Positions 8,484-17,188 of a DNA stretch of 23,673 nt are shown here, in pieces. Positions within the stretch are counted from its first letter, which is position 1; each line of letters opens with the position of its first letter. The notes under the pieces were generated by a model. It did no database searches, was not told the DNA's origin, and saw nothing but the letters and a program-made list of their open reading frames with translations. The position numbers were made by a program, and so were the translations under genes. The stretch is taken from IMG/VR virus record IMGVR_UViG_3300044695_006147, positions 1-23,673 of that record; one strand, written 5' to 3'. This stretch comes from a virus.

Positions 8484-8523
8484 TAGAAAATGTGCCCTCC
8501 AGGCTTTCAACTCCAGAGGACAC
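8484..8523 (-). terminator. Intrinsic terminator after the capsid gene
   Basis: Read on the minus strand, 8513-8523 pairs with 8492-8502 in an 11-bp stem that includes three G-U pairs. The stem is followed by A and UUUUCU. It starts 15 bp after the stop of the 503-aa gene. Such a site would raise capsid mRNA relative to the downstream genes or stabilise its 3' end. Confidence 0.75.
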
Positions 8524-8538
8524 GCTTTTCATTATTTA

Positions 8539-10050
8539 CTATCTTTCGATATTCAATCTAAGGTCTACAATTTTTGTAGGGTCTTCAATCATCAAACCTC
8601 CCCATTTTTGGAAGTGTACAGAGTATCCGTCAATTGGAGAAGCTACCATTTTTGGTGAACCTTTACCTGCAGGAGAGAAAGGGTCTCTCATACCTGGGAT
8701 ATATGCCCAATTGTAATCTGGAACTCCTTTAGGTTTAACACGGTAGATACCTGCGTTATCACCATAATCCAAAGCAAGGATTCTATGAGATTCTACTAAA
8801 CCTTTTCCATCAGGGTGACGTTGTGGGAAGTAAACATCATCATCAAAGAAATCAACGATTTCAACCATGATAACTACTCCGTTGTACCATTCGTACACGT
8901 TCCACTGTGGTTCCATTAAACCTTTAGTGTTTTTACCACCTAAGTTTCCTGGGTCAGTATTAGACATCAAGAATTTGTCAGAGATTACAGTAAATTTACC
9001 TGTTCCTGATTTAGCTTGAATTTGTTTAGAGATTTCGATAGCACCGAATTCACCTGTTAGCAAGTGGATAACACGTTTTCCACGCTCGATTTTACCAACA
9101 CCCATATCCAACAACAATTCTAAATGCCAATCAAGGTCATAAGTATTGTAGTAGTGTACGTTAGATGGAGCAATTTGCTCAAAGAAACCTGAACCTGATT
9201 CGATAGCATATTTAGTCTTGTCGTCTTTGTTCAAGTATTTGTGGTCAGCTGTCCAGTTTTTCTTACCGTACATCAACATACGAGCAAACATCTCTTCACA
9301 TTGGTGATGAGCAACTAAATCTTGGTAGTTAATCCAAATAGACTCTTGAGTCCCTTTGTAGTTAAATCCAAATTCTAATGGTTCATTTTTACCTTTGTTA
9401 ATAGTATTACCTGCTACTTCATATTCCATTCTCAATGTAGAAGGACGGTTTTCCATTCTCCAAGGAGATGTGAAGTAAGGCTTAGCACCTTGGTAAGATA
9501 ACGTAGAAGGAGACAAAGAGTAGAATTTAGACCAACGACCTCCTACAGCTAATTCCTCAGAAGGAACAGACATAGTAGAATTATCAGTTACTAATTCAAC
9601 TTCAAATTTGTAACGAGAACCAGCATCCATTGATTTTTTAACCAACAAGTGATAGTCATCAACTTCTCCTCTAAGAACGTTTGTTTCTTCAAACAAAGGT
9701 TCGTCAAAAATCAAATAGAAACGCTCTCCGTTAGCACCAACGTTAGCAGGGAAAGTTCCTCCTGAGATAGTACGTCCGTCAATTGTTTCAGCATCTACTA
9801 AAGGAAGATTTTTATCATGTTGTCCTTGCAACATCCAGTTGTAGAATCCATTCTCTTGTTCCACCTCTTTTACAGGGAAACGGTCTACGAATTCACGTAA
9901 TTTACCTTGTAGGTTAGTTTTGTAAATCTGTTTGATAACATTACTAATCAATTGAGGTTTTTGTTGATACAAAGCATGGAAGTGGTTGTCAGTAACCAAA
10001 CCATTGTAATCTACAGCTTCGTACTTTTGTAATGGAAGTAATTGAGCCAT
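8539..10050 (-). CDS. Putative major capsid protein (503 aa)
   Basis: This is the best candidate for the major capsid protein. It directly follows an acidic scaffold-like gene and the portal gene, has the ~500-aa size typical of crAss-like capsid proteins, and has its own terminator. Landmarks are MAQLLPLQKYEAVDYNGL at the start, NGFYNWMLQGQHDKNLPLVD near residue 67, ANVGANGERFYLIFDEPLFE near 103, and LLDMGVGKIERGKRVIHLLT near 312, a helix-plus-strand arrangement compatible with the HK97 fold. A conserved-looking C-terminal stretch (YNWAYIPGMRDPFSPAGKG) follows. The fold is inferred, since HK97 capsid proteins share almost no motifs. A long A-rich leader precedes the ATG. Confidence 0.75.
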   Translation of the reverse strand: MAQLLPLQKYEAVDYNGLVTDNHFHALYQQKPQLISNVIKQIYKTNLQGKLREFVDRFPVKEVEQENGFYNWMLQGQHDKNLPLVDAETIDGRTISGGTFPANVGANGERFYLIFDEPLFEETNVLRGEVDDYHLLVKKSMDAGSRYKFEVELVTDNSTMSVPSEELAVGGRWSKFYSLSPSTLSYQGAKPYFTSPWRMENRPSTLRMEYEVAGNTINKGKNEPLEFGFNYKGTQESIWINYQDLVAHHQCEEMFARMLMYGKKNWTADHKYLNKDDKTKYAIESGSGFFEQIAPSNVHYYNTYDLDWHLELLLDMGVGKIERGKRVIHLLTGEFGAIEISKQIQAKSGTGKFTVISDKFLMSNTDPGNLGGKNTKGLMEPQWNVYEWYNGVVIMVEIVDFFDDDVYFPQRHPDGKGLVESHRILALDYGDNAGIYRVKPKGVPDYNWAYIPGMRDPFSPAGKGSPKMVASPIDGYSVHFQKWGGLMIEDPTKIVDLRLNIER

Positions 10051-10087
10051 TGTTTTTGTTTTTTATTTATTGTTAAACGGAATATAT

Positions 10088-11257
10088 TTATTTTCTCTTT
10101 GTTGCATTCTCTAACATACTTAGGATACCTTCTGTTCTTTTAGAAGTTTCCACAGATGTGTTACGTCCTACCCCTCTTTGTTCTTCTGCTGCTATTACTT
10201 TATCAAGCTCGTTTACTGCTTGTGTTTTAGCAACTGCTTTAATTTTTGAAATGTCAGGTTTAAACTTACCTTCTTTATCTAAATTAAATAACCCTAATGT
10301 GTCATAATAGTTAATCAACATTTCAAACTCTACTGGGTTTCTTTGTTGTTTATACATTAAACTATTAAACTCTTTTCCTGTTTTAGGGTCCTTATGTACA
10401 GGATTCATAATGTTAGACTTTAGTTTATCTTTGGCAACTTTGTTAAGTTGTAGTCCATCAATAAATGCATCTCTGCTATCTACATTGTCTAACAGTTTCT
10501 GAAAAGCTTGTGTTTGTGCTTCTTGTTGTTGTTTTGTTAACTGTTCCTTATTAACTCTAGCCTGTTCGACAACTGCATTAGCTTGTTTCTTTAATTCAGG
10601 AATAGCTTTAACTGCTTTCTCTTCTAATTTATTAATTGCTTCTGCATCCTCAATCTGCTCTACTGCTTCTTCATGTGAGAAATTCTTAGCAATCAATTGG
10701 TCATAATAAATTTGTTTTTGAAGTTTAACATCTTCACGAACATCATCTTCAGAAATAGTATCAAAGAACTCTAATCGTTGTGCCATTAGGATAGCGTTGT
10801 CAGTATCATCAAATGCATCTTCTATTTCTAAGAATCTTTTCTTTGCAGGTGATAAACCTTGTTTCCAACTATCTTCTTTAGCTTTGAATTTTCCATCTAC
10901 TGTATCCTCCATCAATTTCTTAATGGTATCAAACGTACCTGGCAACTCATCTAATTTTTCTACATCTTCTACTGAAAGTATACCTGCCGTAACAAGTTCT
11001 TTCATTAATGCTTTATACTTGACTTCAGTAACATTCTCGTTAGAATGTTTTGTTTCATCAGTAGTAGTACTCGTAGGTTTAACCTCTTTTGTACTTGTTG
11101 TTGTTTCTTCATCTCCTCTTTCTGTAGTTACAGGTGTTAATTCAAAACCTTCGTTCTCCTCCGAAGTTGCTTCATCAGCTGTTTCTTCTTTACCTGCTAC
11201 TGCGGAATTTAATTCTTCTGGGGACATAATCTGTAGTCCTTCAAATAAATCTTCCAT
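10088..11257 (-). CDS. Putative capsid scaffolding protein (389 aa)
   Basis: The protein is strongly acidic and low-complexity at the N-terminus (ELNSAVAGKEETADEATSEE, then a Thr/Ser/Glu linker near residues 45-75). It then becomes a long helical, coiled-coil-prone segment (DAEAINKLEEKAVKAIPELKK, QLTKQQQEAQTQAFQKLLDN). It ends in a basic tail (TSKRTEGILSMLENATKRK). This acidic, coiled-coil, basic-tail layout between portal and capsid genes is the classic profile of a scaffolding protein, which guides capsid assembly and then leaves. No protease is visible in the window. The ATG follows the shared 16-nt leader element. Confidence 0.7.
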   Translation of the reverse strand: MEDLFEGLQIMSPEELNSAVAGKEETADEATSEENEGFELTPVTTERGDEETTTSTKEVKPTSTTTDETKHSNENVTEVKYKALMKELVTAGILSVEDVEKLDELPGTFDTIKKLMEDTVDGKFKAKEDSWKQGLSPAKKRFLEIEDAFDDTDNAILMAQRLEFFDTISEDDVREDVKLQKQIYYDQLIAKNFSHEEAVEQIEDAEAINKLEEKAVKAIPELKKQANAVVEQARVNKEQLTKQQQEAQTQAFQKLLDNVDSRDAFIDGLQLNKVAKDKLKSNIMNPVHKDPKTGKEFNSLMYKQQRNPVEFEMLINYYDTLGLFNLDKEGKFKPDISKIKAVAKTQAVNELDKVIAAEEQRGVGRNTSVETSKRTEGILSMLENATKRK

Positions 11258-11274
11258 ATTTGCTGTCTTTAATT
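11258..11274 (-). promoter_or_regulatory. Shared leader element, copy 2
   Basis: The minus strand reads AATTAAAGACAGCAAAT just before the ATG of the scaffold-like gene. Sixteen of the bases are identical to the copy at 8459-8474. The flanking sequences differ, so the match is not part of a longer recent duplication. Confidence 0.5.
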
Positions 11275-11309
11275 GGTTACAATATTAATACTATTTTTAT
11301 AAAGTATAT

Positions 11310-11345
11310 TATTTATTTTAATAAAAGCTATACACGTATAGCTTT
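11310..11345 (-). terminator. Hairpin terminator at the end of the portal gene
   Basis: A perfect 9-bp stem (11324-11332 with 11337-11345) with a 4-nt loop overlaps the last two bases of the portal stop codon. On the minus strand it is followed by UUUUAUUAAAAU. The stem is AT-rich and the U-run is interrupted, so termination may be partial. Confidence 0.6.
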
Positions 11346-13779
11346 ATTTACTTCCTGTGGGTTTATTAGCAGCTTTACGCTGTATTTCTTCTTTAGCCAT
11401 ATTAGTTCTTTTAGTCTCTGCTAACTTTTCTTGAGCTATTCTTACTTGTTCATTCTTATAGTTTTCATCAATATCTGTTCTACGAATATCGAGGTAATCA
11501 CCTACACCGTTAGCATCGGTGTCTTCTTGTGTAGAATCCATGTGATGTCTTACATTAGTAGACATTTCTTTTATATTGGCTACTTCAATAGTTGCAGCAA
11601 TTTGCTCACGCTTAACAGAAATCTCGTCATCGTGTTTTTTCATTTCAAACTGACGTTGTGCGTCCGCTTGTTGTGCTTGCAGTTGACTAGCTTGTTGTTG
11701 TTGTTCTAATTGTTTTTGTTGCATTGCATCGTTGTCCTCTTTAATCTTACGAGCAGAGTCTTCTAATTTACGTGCAATATCTTGTACAGATTCAGATTGA
11801 GAAATAGCTACTAAATCTCCAATAGTTGCTTGTCCATTTTGAATAGCTGCTTGACCTAATGCTCTAAGGTCATTGTACAACTGAGTATCATTAGTAGAGT
11901 TGGAAACGTGTATATCATACTCTGAAGAAACGAATTCATCAAATTTAGTAACCATTTCTTGTCCCATATCGTCTAACAAAAATTGTCCTTTCTTAGGATT
12001 AATTTTGTAAGCATATTTACAGCACTCTAGGAACTTAGTCAACACTCGTTTACGGAAGTTAGAATCTATAGCAAACCATTTTTCTGTAATGTGAGAAGTT
12101 TGTGCTACCTCACGTTCAACATTGTTTACTGCTTCTCTTGATTGTATATCCCCTTCTCGTGCTCCTGTAACACCTGCAATTTTACCTAATGTAGTTTCTA
12201 CATCTAACATTAAGTTAGTGTACATACCTATTTCATTAGGGTCTCCTACCTGGATTTGTTGAGCAGTTAATGTATTAAAAGCTCCTGCAGATTTACCTTG
12301 AGAAGGTCCTTTTAAAATCTCGTTAGTTGGGTCTAACCATGCAAACTTGTTAATAGTTACATATCTCATCCATTCTTTAGGGTCCCAACCTGAAGGAACG
12401 AGTGATGAGTTTAATGCTGTAAAGGAACCCTTGTATGTAGCGATGGCTAGTTCACGTTTGTAGTAGGCGATGTCGTATGAATACGCAAGTGGTTTCATGA
12501 TGTCCATCAGCGATTGGACTTTGTAGTCGTTTGTTGAATTTACTGAACCTACATACGGAGGGGTTCCTTTAGATTTGTTAACCAAAGATTTTGAAGCATA
12601 AGGAACAGGTCTCATTACAGTGTAAATATGGTCAGCAACTTTAGTACCTTCCATCCACTCATTTACCCATACCCATTTTACTTTTTCTCCTTTATCTTTA
12701 TTTGGTTTATAGTCTTCTGGTACGTAATCTTTTTGTTCTTGACCTTCGTCATCAAAGTATGTTAATTCCCCAATCTTTCTTCTACTTCTCCAACATACTT
12801 TTAATACCCTTACGTTACCGTAAGTATCAAAAGCACCTGAAAAAGTTCTAGTACCCATCTCGTTAGGATGAAAGATTGATAAAGCACCTTGTTCTCCATA
12901 ATAGTCATAAACAGAAATATCTCTGTTTAGACCAATACCCCCACCTCCTATAGAAGCATCTGTTTTACCACGCTCTAAGAAATCTACATCGTCTTCAGAC
13001 AATACATCCCAATAATCATCTATTACTTGTCCTACAGATTTGTATCCGTATTCAACAATAATATCTGCATCTTCAATATACATAGAGTTACCTCCCATTG
13101 TATATACATTCATTGGATTAACTCGTCTCATTACTGGATTACCTCCCAGTACTCCACAATACATTATTTCTTCTCCACCTACTAACAAGTCTTCAAATGT
13201 ACGTAAGAATGTAAAATCAAAATCTCCTTCTTTGTATTCTTTTTTAAGAATTTTGTTAGCAGTCATTTCTGCTACATCTTGAAACTCGTATGTTTGATAT
13301 TTTTGTAATTGTTGTAATCTTTTTTGTATTTCTTCTTCACTGATAGAAGTAGATTTAATCATTCCTGTTAACTCAGCTTTAATTTGCTCCATTAACTGTT
13401 GCTCTTTTCTACTAATACCTTCATGGTCTCCGTTAGAAATATAAGCTTTAAACTCTTTCTTGCGTTTAGCGTATTCTCCTAACAATAGGTTGATTTTACT
13501 ATTCTCAATACCGATATGTTGAAAAGAAGCAGGTAAAGATTCTAAGTCTAAGTTGTCAGGGTTTATATATTTTTCAAAATCTTTAACGTTGATTATGTTA
13601 GCTCGTAGGTTATAATTAGATTTCTTGTTCTTAAAATTAGAACGCAAGTTAATATCAGAAGTCAACAAGTGTTCTGCAAAATCAATATTCTTTTTAAACC
13701 AATTATCTGTTTTTTGGCTATCAGGTAGCTTTTGTCTAGGGAAACTAATGTATCCCTGCATTTTAACAGGTGAACTCAT
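11344..13779 (-). CDS. Portal protein (811 aa)
   Basis: The portal ring joins head and tail and serves as the DNA channel. Size and order (terminase, portal, scaffold, capsid) support the call. The N-terminal part (ISFPRQKLPDSQKTDNWFKKN), the NLLLGEYAKRKKEF helix and the stretch FDFTFLRTFEDLLVGGEEIM with RRVNPMNVYTMGG match what I recall of crAss-like portals. Residues ~420-560 carry the clip/stem region (LMDIMKPLAYSYDIAYYKREL, then LDVETTLGKIAGVTGAREGD). After residue ~670 it becomes a Gln-rich coiled coil (KQLEQQQQASQLQAQQADAQ). Within this tail, residues 753-764 read DTDANGVGDYLD, resembling a thrombospondin type-3 calcium loop. The gene lies 26 bp after terminase. Confidence 0.82.
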   Translation of the reverse strand: MSSPVKMQGYISFPRQKLPDSQKTDNWFKKNIDFAEHLLTSDINLRSNFKNKKSNYNLRANIINVKDFEKYINPDNLDLESLPASFQHIGIENSKINLLLGEYAKRKKEFKAYISNGDHEGISRKEQQLMEQIKAELTGMIKSTSISEEEIQKRLQQLQKYQTYEFQDVAEMTANKILKKEYKEGDFDFTFLRTFEDLLVGGEEIMYCGVLGGNPVMRRVNPMNVYTMGGNSMYIEDADIIVEYGYKSVGQVIDDYWDVLSEDDVDFLERGKTDASIGGGGIGLNRDISVYDYYGEQGALSIFHPNEMGTRTFSGAFDTYGNVRVLKVCWRSRRKIGELTYFDDEGQEQKDYVPEDYKPNKDKGEKVKWVWVNEWMEGTKVADHIYTVMRPVPYASKSLVNKSKGTPPYVGSVNSTNDYKVQSLMDIMKPLAYSYDIAYYKRELAIATYKGSFTALNSSLVPSGWDPKEWMRYVTINKFAWLDPTNEILKGPSQGKSAGAFNTLTAQQIQVGDPNEIGMYTNLMLDVETTLGKIAGVTGAREGDIQSREAVNNVEREVAQTSHITEKWFAIDSNFRKRVLTKFLECCKYAYKINPKKGQFLLDDMGQEMVTKFDEFVSSEYDIHVSNSTNDTQLYNDLRALGQAAIQNGQATIGDLVAISQSESVQDIARKLEDSARKIKEDNDAMQQKQLEQQQQASQLQAQQADAQRQFEMKKHDDEISVKREQIAATIEVANIKEMSTNVRHHMDSTQEDTDANGVGDYLDIRRTDIDENYKNEQVRIAQEKLAETKRTNMAKEEIQRKAANKPTGSK

Positions 13780-13805
13780 AATGATTATTTATTTAAAATA
13801 CAAAT

Positions 13806-15980
13806 CTATGAATAATAATTTGAAGTATTGATATATTCTTTAGGTTTTTTAATTACACCCATCTGTCTCCAGTAATCATGGTCCATAAAACCTTTAACGT
13901 TTTCTACGTGTTTAACCTGTTCTTTAAACATTGTACTATCTAACCACATTAACATACCTAATGCAGATACCCTATCAAAGTTGCCATCAGGATTCCACAT
14001 TATTAATTCTGTTAACATTGCTGCGGAATATATTGTTTCGTAAACTCTTGTTTCTCCGTTTTCTGATATTTTCTCTTGTAACCAAGATTTAACCATATTA
14101 CGTGCTTCAGCATTAATACTACCTGATGCGTTAATACCTTTAGCTGTATTAGTACCTGCTTTGTAAGTATCACTTGAACGTAATTGATAAGGTGTGTCTG
14201 CTAATAAGTATGTACATTTATGTGCTTCAAAATGCGTATACAAACCAATAAGGTTTTTTTCATACATTCCTATTGCATTGTAATATAGCAACAACTTTCT
14301 ACACACTTCATAAAAATCTTTGGCTTCCCCTGTTCTTCCTGTATACTCCGCTACTATTTCTCTAGTGTATCTATTCATTACTACTATTGAAGGTAGTGAG
14401 TCTGTCGTTGATTTATCTTTATCAACAACGTCAATACCTGCAATATAGGTTCCTCTTTGGATAACTCCTTCATCGTTTTTTTGAGGTTTTACCCATATTT
14501 CTATACAACCTTTTTTCTCATCATTTCTACTTAATGGAAACTTACGTATAGGTTGAGCATCTTGCTGAGTAATAAACTCAGGTTCTCCTTGACCATTAAA
14601 ACTGATGTGTCCTTTAAATGAAGCTTCTGTATACTTGTGATATTTACCTCCTTCAACTTCAGCAAGTTGTTCTTTAAGTAGGAGTATAGGAAAGAAAGAG
14701 CCTTCAAGTACTAAAAACGCTTCAGACGGTAACATTGGTCCATTGATAATCTCTGTTTGGTATACTGTAGGGTCAGAAGATTTTTTAGCTAACATTCTTT
14801 TGTTTTCAATAAACAATCTTGCTAGTGCTTCGTCTGTTTCTTTGTTAGGACCTTTCTTAAATTCGTTTAGTGTTTTAGAATAAGGAACGAAGTATCCTAT
14901 TTTTCCTCTATGTTCAAATATATCTTCAAACTCTACACAATTGTAGTCTTGCGGATTACGAAATATAGATTCGGTGTACAACGCTGCTTTACCTGATACT
15001 AAACCCCCTGTACCTAATGCCCATATTACTAAATTCTTTTTTGCTTTAGATGCTTGTGTTGCTTCAATGGCTCCCCAAGATTCTTTAATGTTATACATGA
15101 AACCTACCTCGTCTAAAGCACATAAGTTAGGACGTGTACCGTTGGCTGCTAATGGATTATCTTTAAATGTTCTATGTCGTAACACAGAACCTGTAAAAGA
15201 TGTAGCATCTTTGTTAGGATGCATAGAACCTGTAAATGTAATAGCAAATGGAGAAGGATAATGCTCGTCTCCTAAATCAAAACTTCCTGGTAATAACTCT
15301 AAAGACACTTTAACTTTTTTCATTAAAGGTTCAGAGTACTTAGTATCAATGGCTCCAATAATAGTATCGGAAGCTGTATAGTTTTTAGACTGTTTTCTTT
15401 CTAAGTAATCATCGTAATCTGTAGCACCATCAAACAAAAAGTTGTGAGCACAGATACCTGATGTAGAGTAAGATTTACCTGAACCACGAGCCTGAATACT
15501 AATAAAATGTTTAGAAGAGTTCTTGTACAAAGGTTTACCTAAACTCTTACCATGATTTTTTCTAAGATATTCCTTTGCATCAATGTATGTAAACTTCTTA
15601 CATTCTGCTTCAGTAATACGTCCTAGCTTTAATGCTAATTCTTTTTCTGGTCCAAACTTTCTATCACATGTATATTGTTTGTCTTCACTAAAACCTGAGA
15701 ACCCTCTACACTCTTCGTAGATTAAAAACAGTTCCCAATCTATATCTCGAAGAAAAGGTAAACCAAATGCTTGTGCTACTGAAGAATCATCTTCAAACTG
15801 AATGTTGTGGAAGTTAATGTAGTAGTATAGTGGTCCTGACATCCATTTACCTTGTTGCCAATATCCTTCTATACATCTTCTTTTTTGTTCTTTCCAAAAT
15901 GTAACTCTTTCGTAATACTCTAATTCAGGATGATACTTAGGTATTTCACTTAAACGAAAATTAGCATTGTTTATTAACAT
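13806..15980 (-). CDS. terL: Terminase large subunit, ATPase and nuclease (724 aa)
   Basis: This is the motor that packages DNA into the prohead. A Walker A-like loop is seen at residues ~163-171 (QARGSGKSY). Walker B with the catalytic Glu is at ~285-294 (NLCALDEVGF), and a coupling motif at ~319-326 (IWALGTGG). The C-terminal RNase H-like nuclease has its first acidic residue in YIAGIDVVDKD (D517), probably a second in GLYTHFEAH (~585), and the late Asp in NFDRVSALGML. An N-terminal extension of ~150 residues precedes the ATPase (YERVTFWKEQKRRCIEGYWQ). The length matches crAss-like terminases. It starts 1 bp after the zinc-ribbon gene, so the two are almost certainly co-transcribed. Confidence 0.9.
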   Translation of the reverse strand: MLINNANFRLSEIPKYHPELEYYERVTFWKEQKRRCIEGYWQQGKWMSGPLYYYINFHNIQFEDDSSVAQAFGLPFLRDIDWELFLIYEECRGFSGFSEDKQYTCDRKFGPEKELALKLGRITEAECKKFTYIDAKEYLRKNHGKSLGKPLYKNSSKHFISIQARGSGKSYSTSGICAHNFLFDGATDYDDYLERKQSKNYTASDTIIGAIDTKYSEPLMKKVKVSLELLPGSFDLGDEHYPSPFAITFTGSMHPNKDATSFTGSVLRHRTFKDNPLAANGTRPNLCALDEVGFMYNIKESWGAIEATQASKAKKNLVIWALGTGGLVSGKAALYTESIFRNPQDYNCVEFEDIFEHRGKIGYFVPYSKTLNEFKKGPNKETDEALARLFIENKRMLAKKSSDPTVYQTEIINGPMLPSEAFLVLEGSFFPILLLKEQLAEVEGGKYHKYTEASFKGHISFNGQGEPEFITQQDAQPIRKFPLSRNDEKKGCIEIWVKPQKNDEGVIQRGTYIAGIDVVDKDKSTTDSLPSIVVMNRYTREIVAEYTGRTGEAKDFYEVCRKLLLYYNAIGMYEKNLIGLYTHFEAHKCTYLLADTPYQLRSSDTYKAGTNTAKGINASGSINAEARNMVKSWLQEKISENGETRVYETIYSAAMLTELIMWNPDGNFDRVSALGMLMWLDSTMFKEQVKHVENVKGFMDHDYWRQMGVIKKPKEYINTSNYYS

Positions 15981-15981
15981 A

Positions 15982-16227
15982 TTATTCTACTTTTAACCAT
16001 TTACCTAAAGGACAACTTGTTCCTGGTGAACGAGTTTTAAACTTTAACGAACAGCCACATTCACTGCAACAAATTTCTATTAGTGGAGCACAATCAGTAG
16101 ATTTGGAGGAGCACTTATCACATATAGCCTGTCGTTCAGCAGCGAGTAATTCGATTGCTTCATTTTCCACAATTGTGTTTTTAATTCCTTCAACAATTGC
16201 ATTACGATTATTCCACAGCTCTTTCAT
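15982..16227 (-). CDS. Small zinc-ribbon protein upstream of terminase (81 aa)
   Basis: After a helical N-terminus (residues 1-34) the protein carries eight cysteines: C36-x2-C39, C46, C53, C54-x2-C57, C59 and C72. The pattern CDKC...CCSECGC...SPGTSCPLGKW fits a zinc ribbon. Small proteins of this form are frequent near terminase genes in large phages (recall). It overlaps the preceding gene by 4 bp (ATGA) and abuts terminase, so a packaging-related or DNA-binding role is plausible. The biochemical function is unknown. Confidence 0.7.
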   Translation of the reverse strand: MKELWNNRNAIVEGIKNTIVENEAIELLAAERQAICDKCSSKSTDCAPLIEICCSECGCSLKFKTRSPGTSCPLGKWLKVE

Positions 16228-16745
16228 AGTTCTCCAGATTCTGTTAACGATTTAATTGTTTTACCTTTTTTGGTAGTTTTTTCATCTTCGTAATCACGTT
16301 TGATTTTTTTATAATCCTCAAACATTTTAGGAGTATTGGCTAACATCTTGTCAATCTTAACTAACTCGTCTGTATCACCATTTGCAATTGCTTTTTTGTA
16401 AAGCTCTTTAATTGAGTTATCTCTCATCACCATTATTTCGTTCCAATTAACTAAAGCTCTTTCTGCATCACTTAATACTAACGAACAATATGTGTCAATT
16501 AGTTTAGAATGTTTATCCCAATTAAACTTAGGGTCTTTTAAATAATCTGTAGCAATTGCTATTTGTTTATTAGATAAAGAAAAGAATTTAGACTCAGGAT
16601 GATAAGCAAAGTAAATTGCCCACATTATTTTAGAACTATCAGCTTTATCTTTTGATTTGTCTTTAGTTCTAAATTCGTTAAACTCTTTTAGAATAACTAA
16701 CTCAGCATTTATGTCCCAAAAGTTATTATCGTGAAGTGCTTTCAT
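16224..16745 (-). CDS. Helical protein of unknown function; small-terminase candidate (173 aa)
   Basis: No family is recognised. The sequence is strongly helical and charged: ELVILKEFNEFRTKDKSKDK, then KIMWAIYFAYHPESKFFSLS and NKQIAIATDYLKDPKFNW, ending in a basic Lys-rich tail (KKIKRDYEDEKTTKKGKTIK). It lies two genes before terminase and overlaps both neighbours (4 bp downstream, 20 bp upstream). This is a position where small terminase subunits are often found, but no DNA-binding motif is clear, so that role is only a suggestion. Confidence 0.6.
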   Translation of the reverse strand: MKALHDNNFWDINAELVILKEFNEFRTKDKSKDKADSSKIMWAIYFAYHPESKFFSLSNKQIAIATDYLKDPKFNWDKHSKLIDTYCSLVLSDAERALVNWNEIMVMRDNSIKELYKKAIANGDTDELVKIDKMLANTPKMFEDYKKIKRDYEDEKTTKKGKTIKSLTESGEL

Positions 16746-16941
16746 TTTGAATCCTTGTTAATTTTGCATGTAATTCTTCAAAAGATATTAAGCAAATATC
16801 TTGTTCTCCATTAGAATGTATCATACAACGACTAGTGTTAGAATTTTCAATTTTACTGATGGCAGTAATAGAATAATAAGTCTTTAATGTTTTTTCACCA
16901 TCTGCTCTTATAATATCAAATGTTAAATTAAGATTGTTCAT
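16726..16941 (-). CDS. Small beta-rich protein of unknown function (71 aa)
   Basis: The protein reads as alternating strands (LTFDIIRADGEKTLKTYYSI, then SRCMIHSNGEQDICLISFEE) and ends with a short helix (ELHAKLTRIQNES). This could be a small beta-barrel, but no family is recognised. It overlaps the IHF-like gene by 14 bp at its start and the 173-aa gene by 20 bp at its end. The tight overlaps support a real, co-translated gene. Confidence 0.6.
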   Translation of the reverse strand: MNNLNLTFDIIRADGEKTLKTYYSITAISKIENSNTSRCMIHSNGEQDICLISFEELHAKLTRIQNESTSR

Positions 16942-17188
16942 TTTCTTTGTGTATTTGTCGTTTGTTTAATCTTTTAATAAAATTTATTCTTGGTGTAAAC
17001 TTACCAAAATTATCAATATGTATAATAGGAAAATCTTCAAGTATAAATTGTTTGTCTTCATCTTTTCTTACTTGACCTATTTGCGAGGATAAACCTTGTG
17101 TAAAGTGTATCCATATTTCCTCTACTTGATAGTCAGGTAAACCGTGACGCTTTGCAACTTCTTTTAATATTTGTTGTTGACGAATCAT
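16928..17188 (-). CDS. Truncated HU/IHF-like DNA-binding protein (86 aa)
   Basis: The N-terminal half (QQILKEVAKRHGLPDYQVEE, then IWIHFTQGLSSQI) matches the two-helix start of HU/IHF proteins. IIHIDNFGKFTPRINFIKRL corresponds to the strand pair with the signature 'gFGkF.vR'. The chain ends soon after, so the DNA-clasping beta arm and final helix of bacterial HU (about 90 aa) are shortened or missing. An IHF-like gene near terminase is a known hallmark of crAss-like phages. It may bend DNA for packaging or expression. It overlaps both flanking genes by 4-14 bp. Confidence 0.7.
   Translation of the reverse strand: MIRQQQILKEVAKRHGLPDYQVEEIWIHFTQGLSSQIGQVRKDEDKQFILEDFPIIHIDNFGKFTPRINFIKRLNKRQIHKENEQS

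Noticed and set aside
10797-11288. 163-codon plus-strand frame opposite the scaffold-like gene
   Set aside because: It is a Ser-rich mirror of the acidic Thr/Glu-rich sequence and is not a credible protein.
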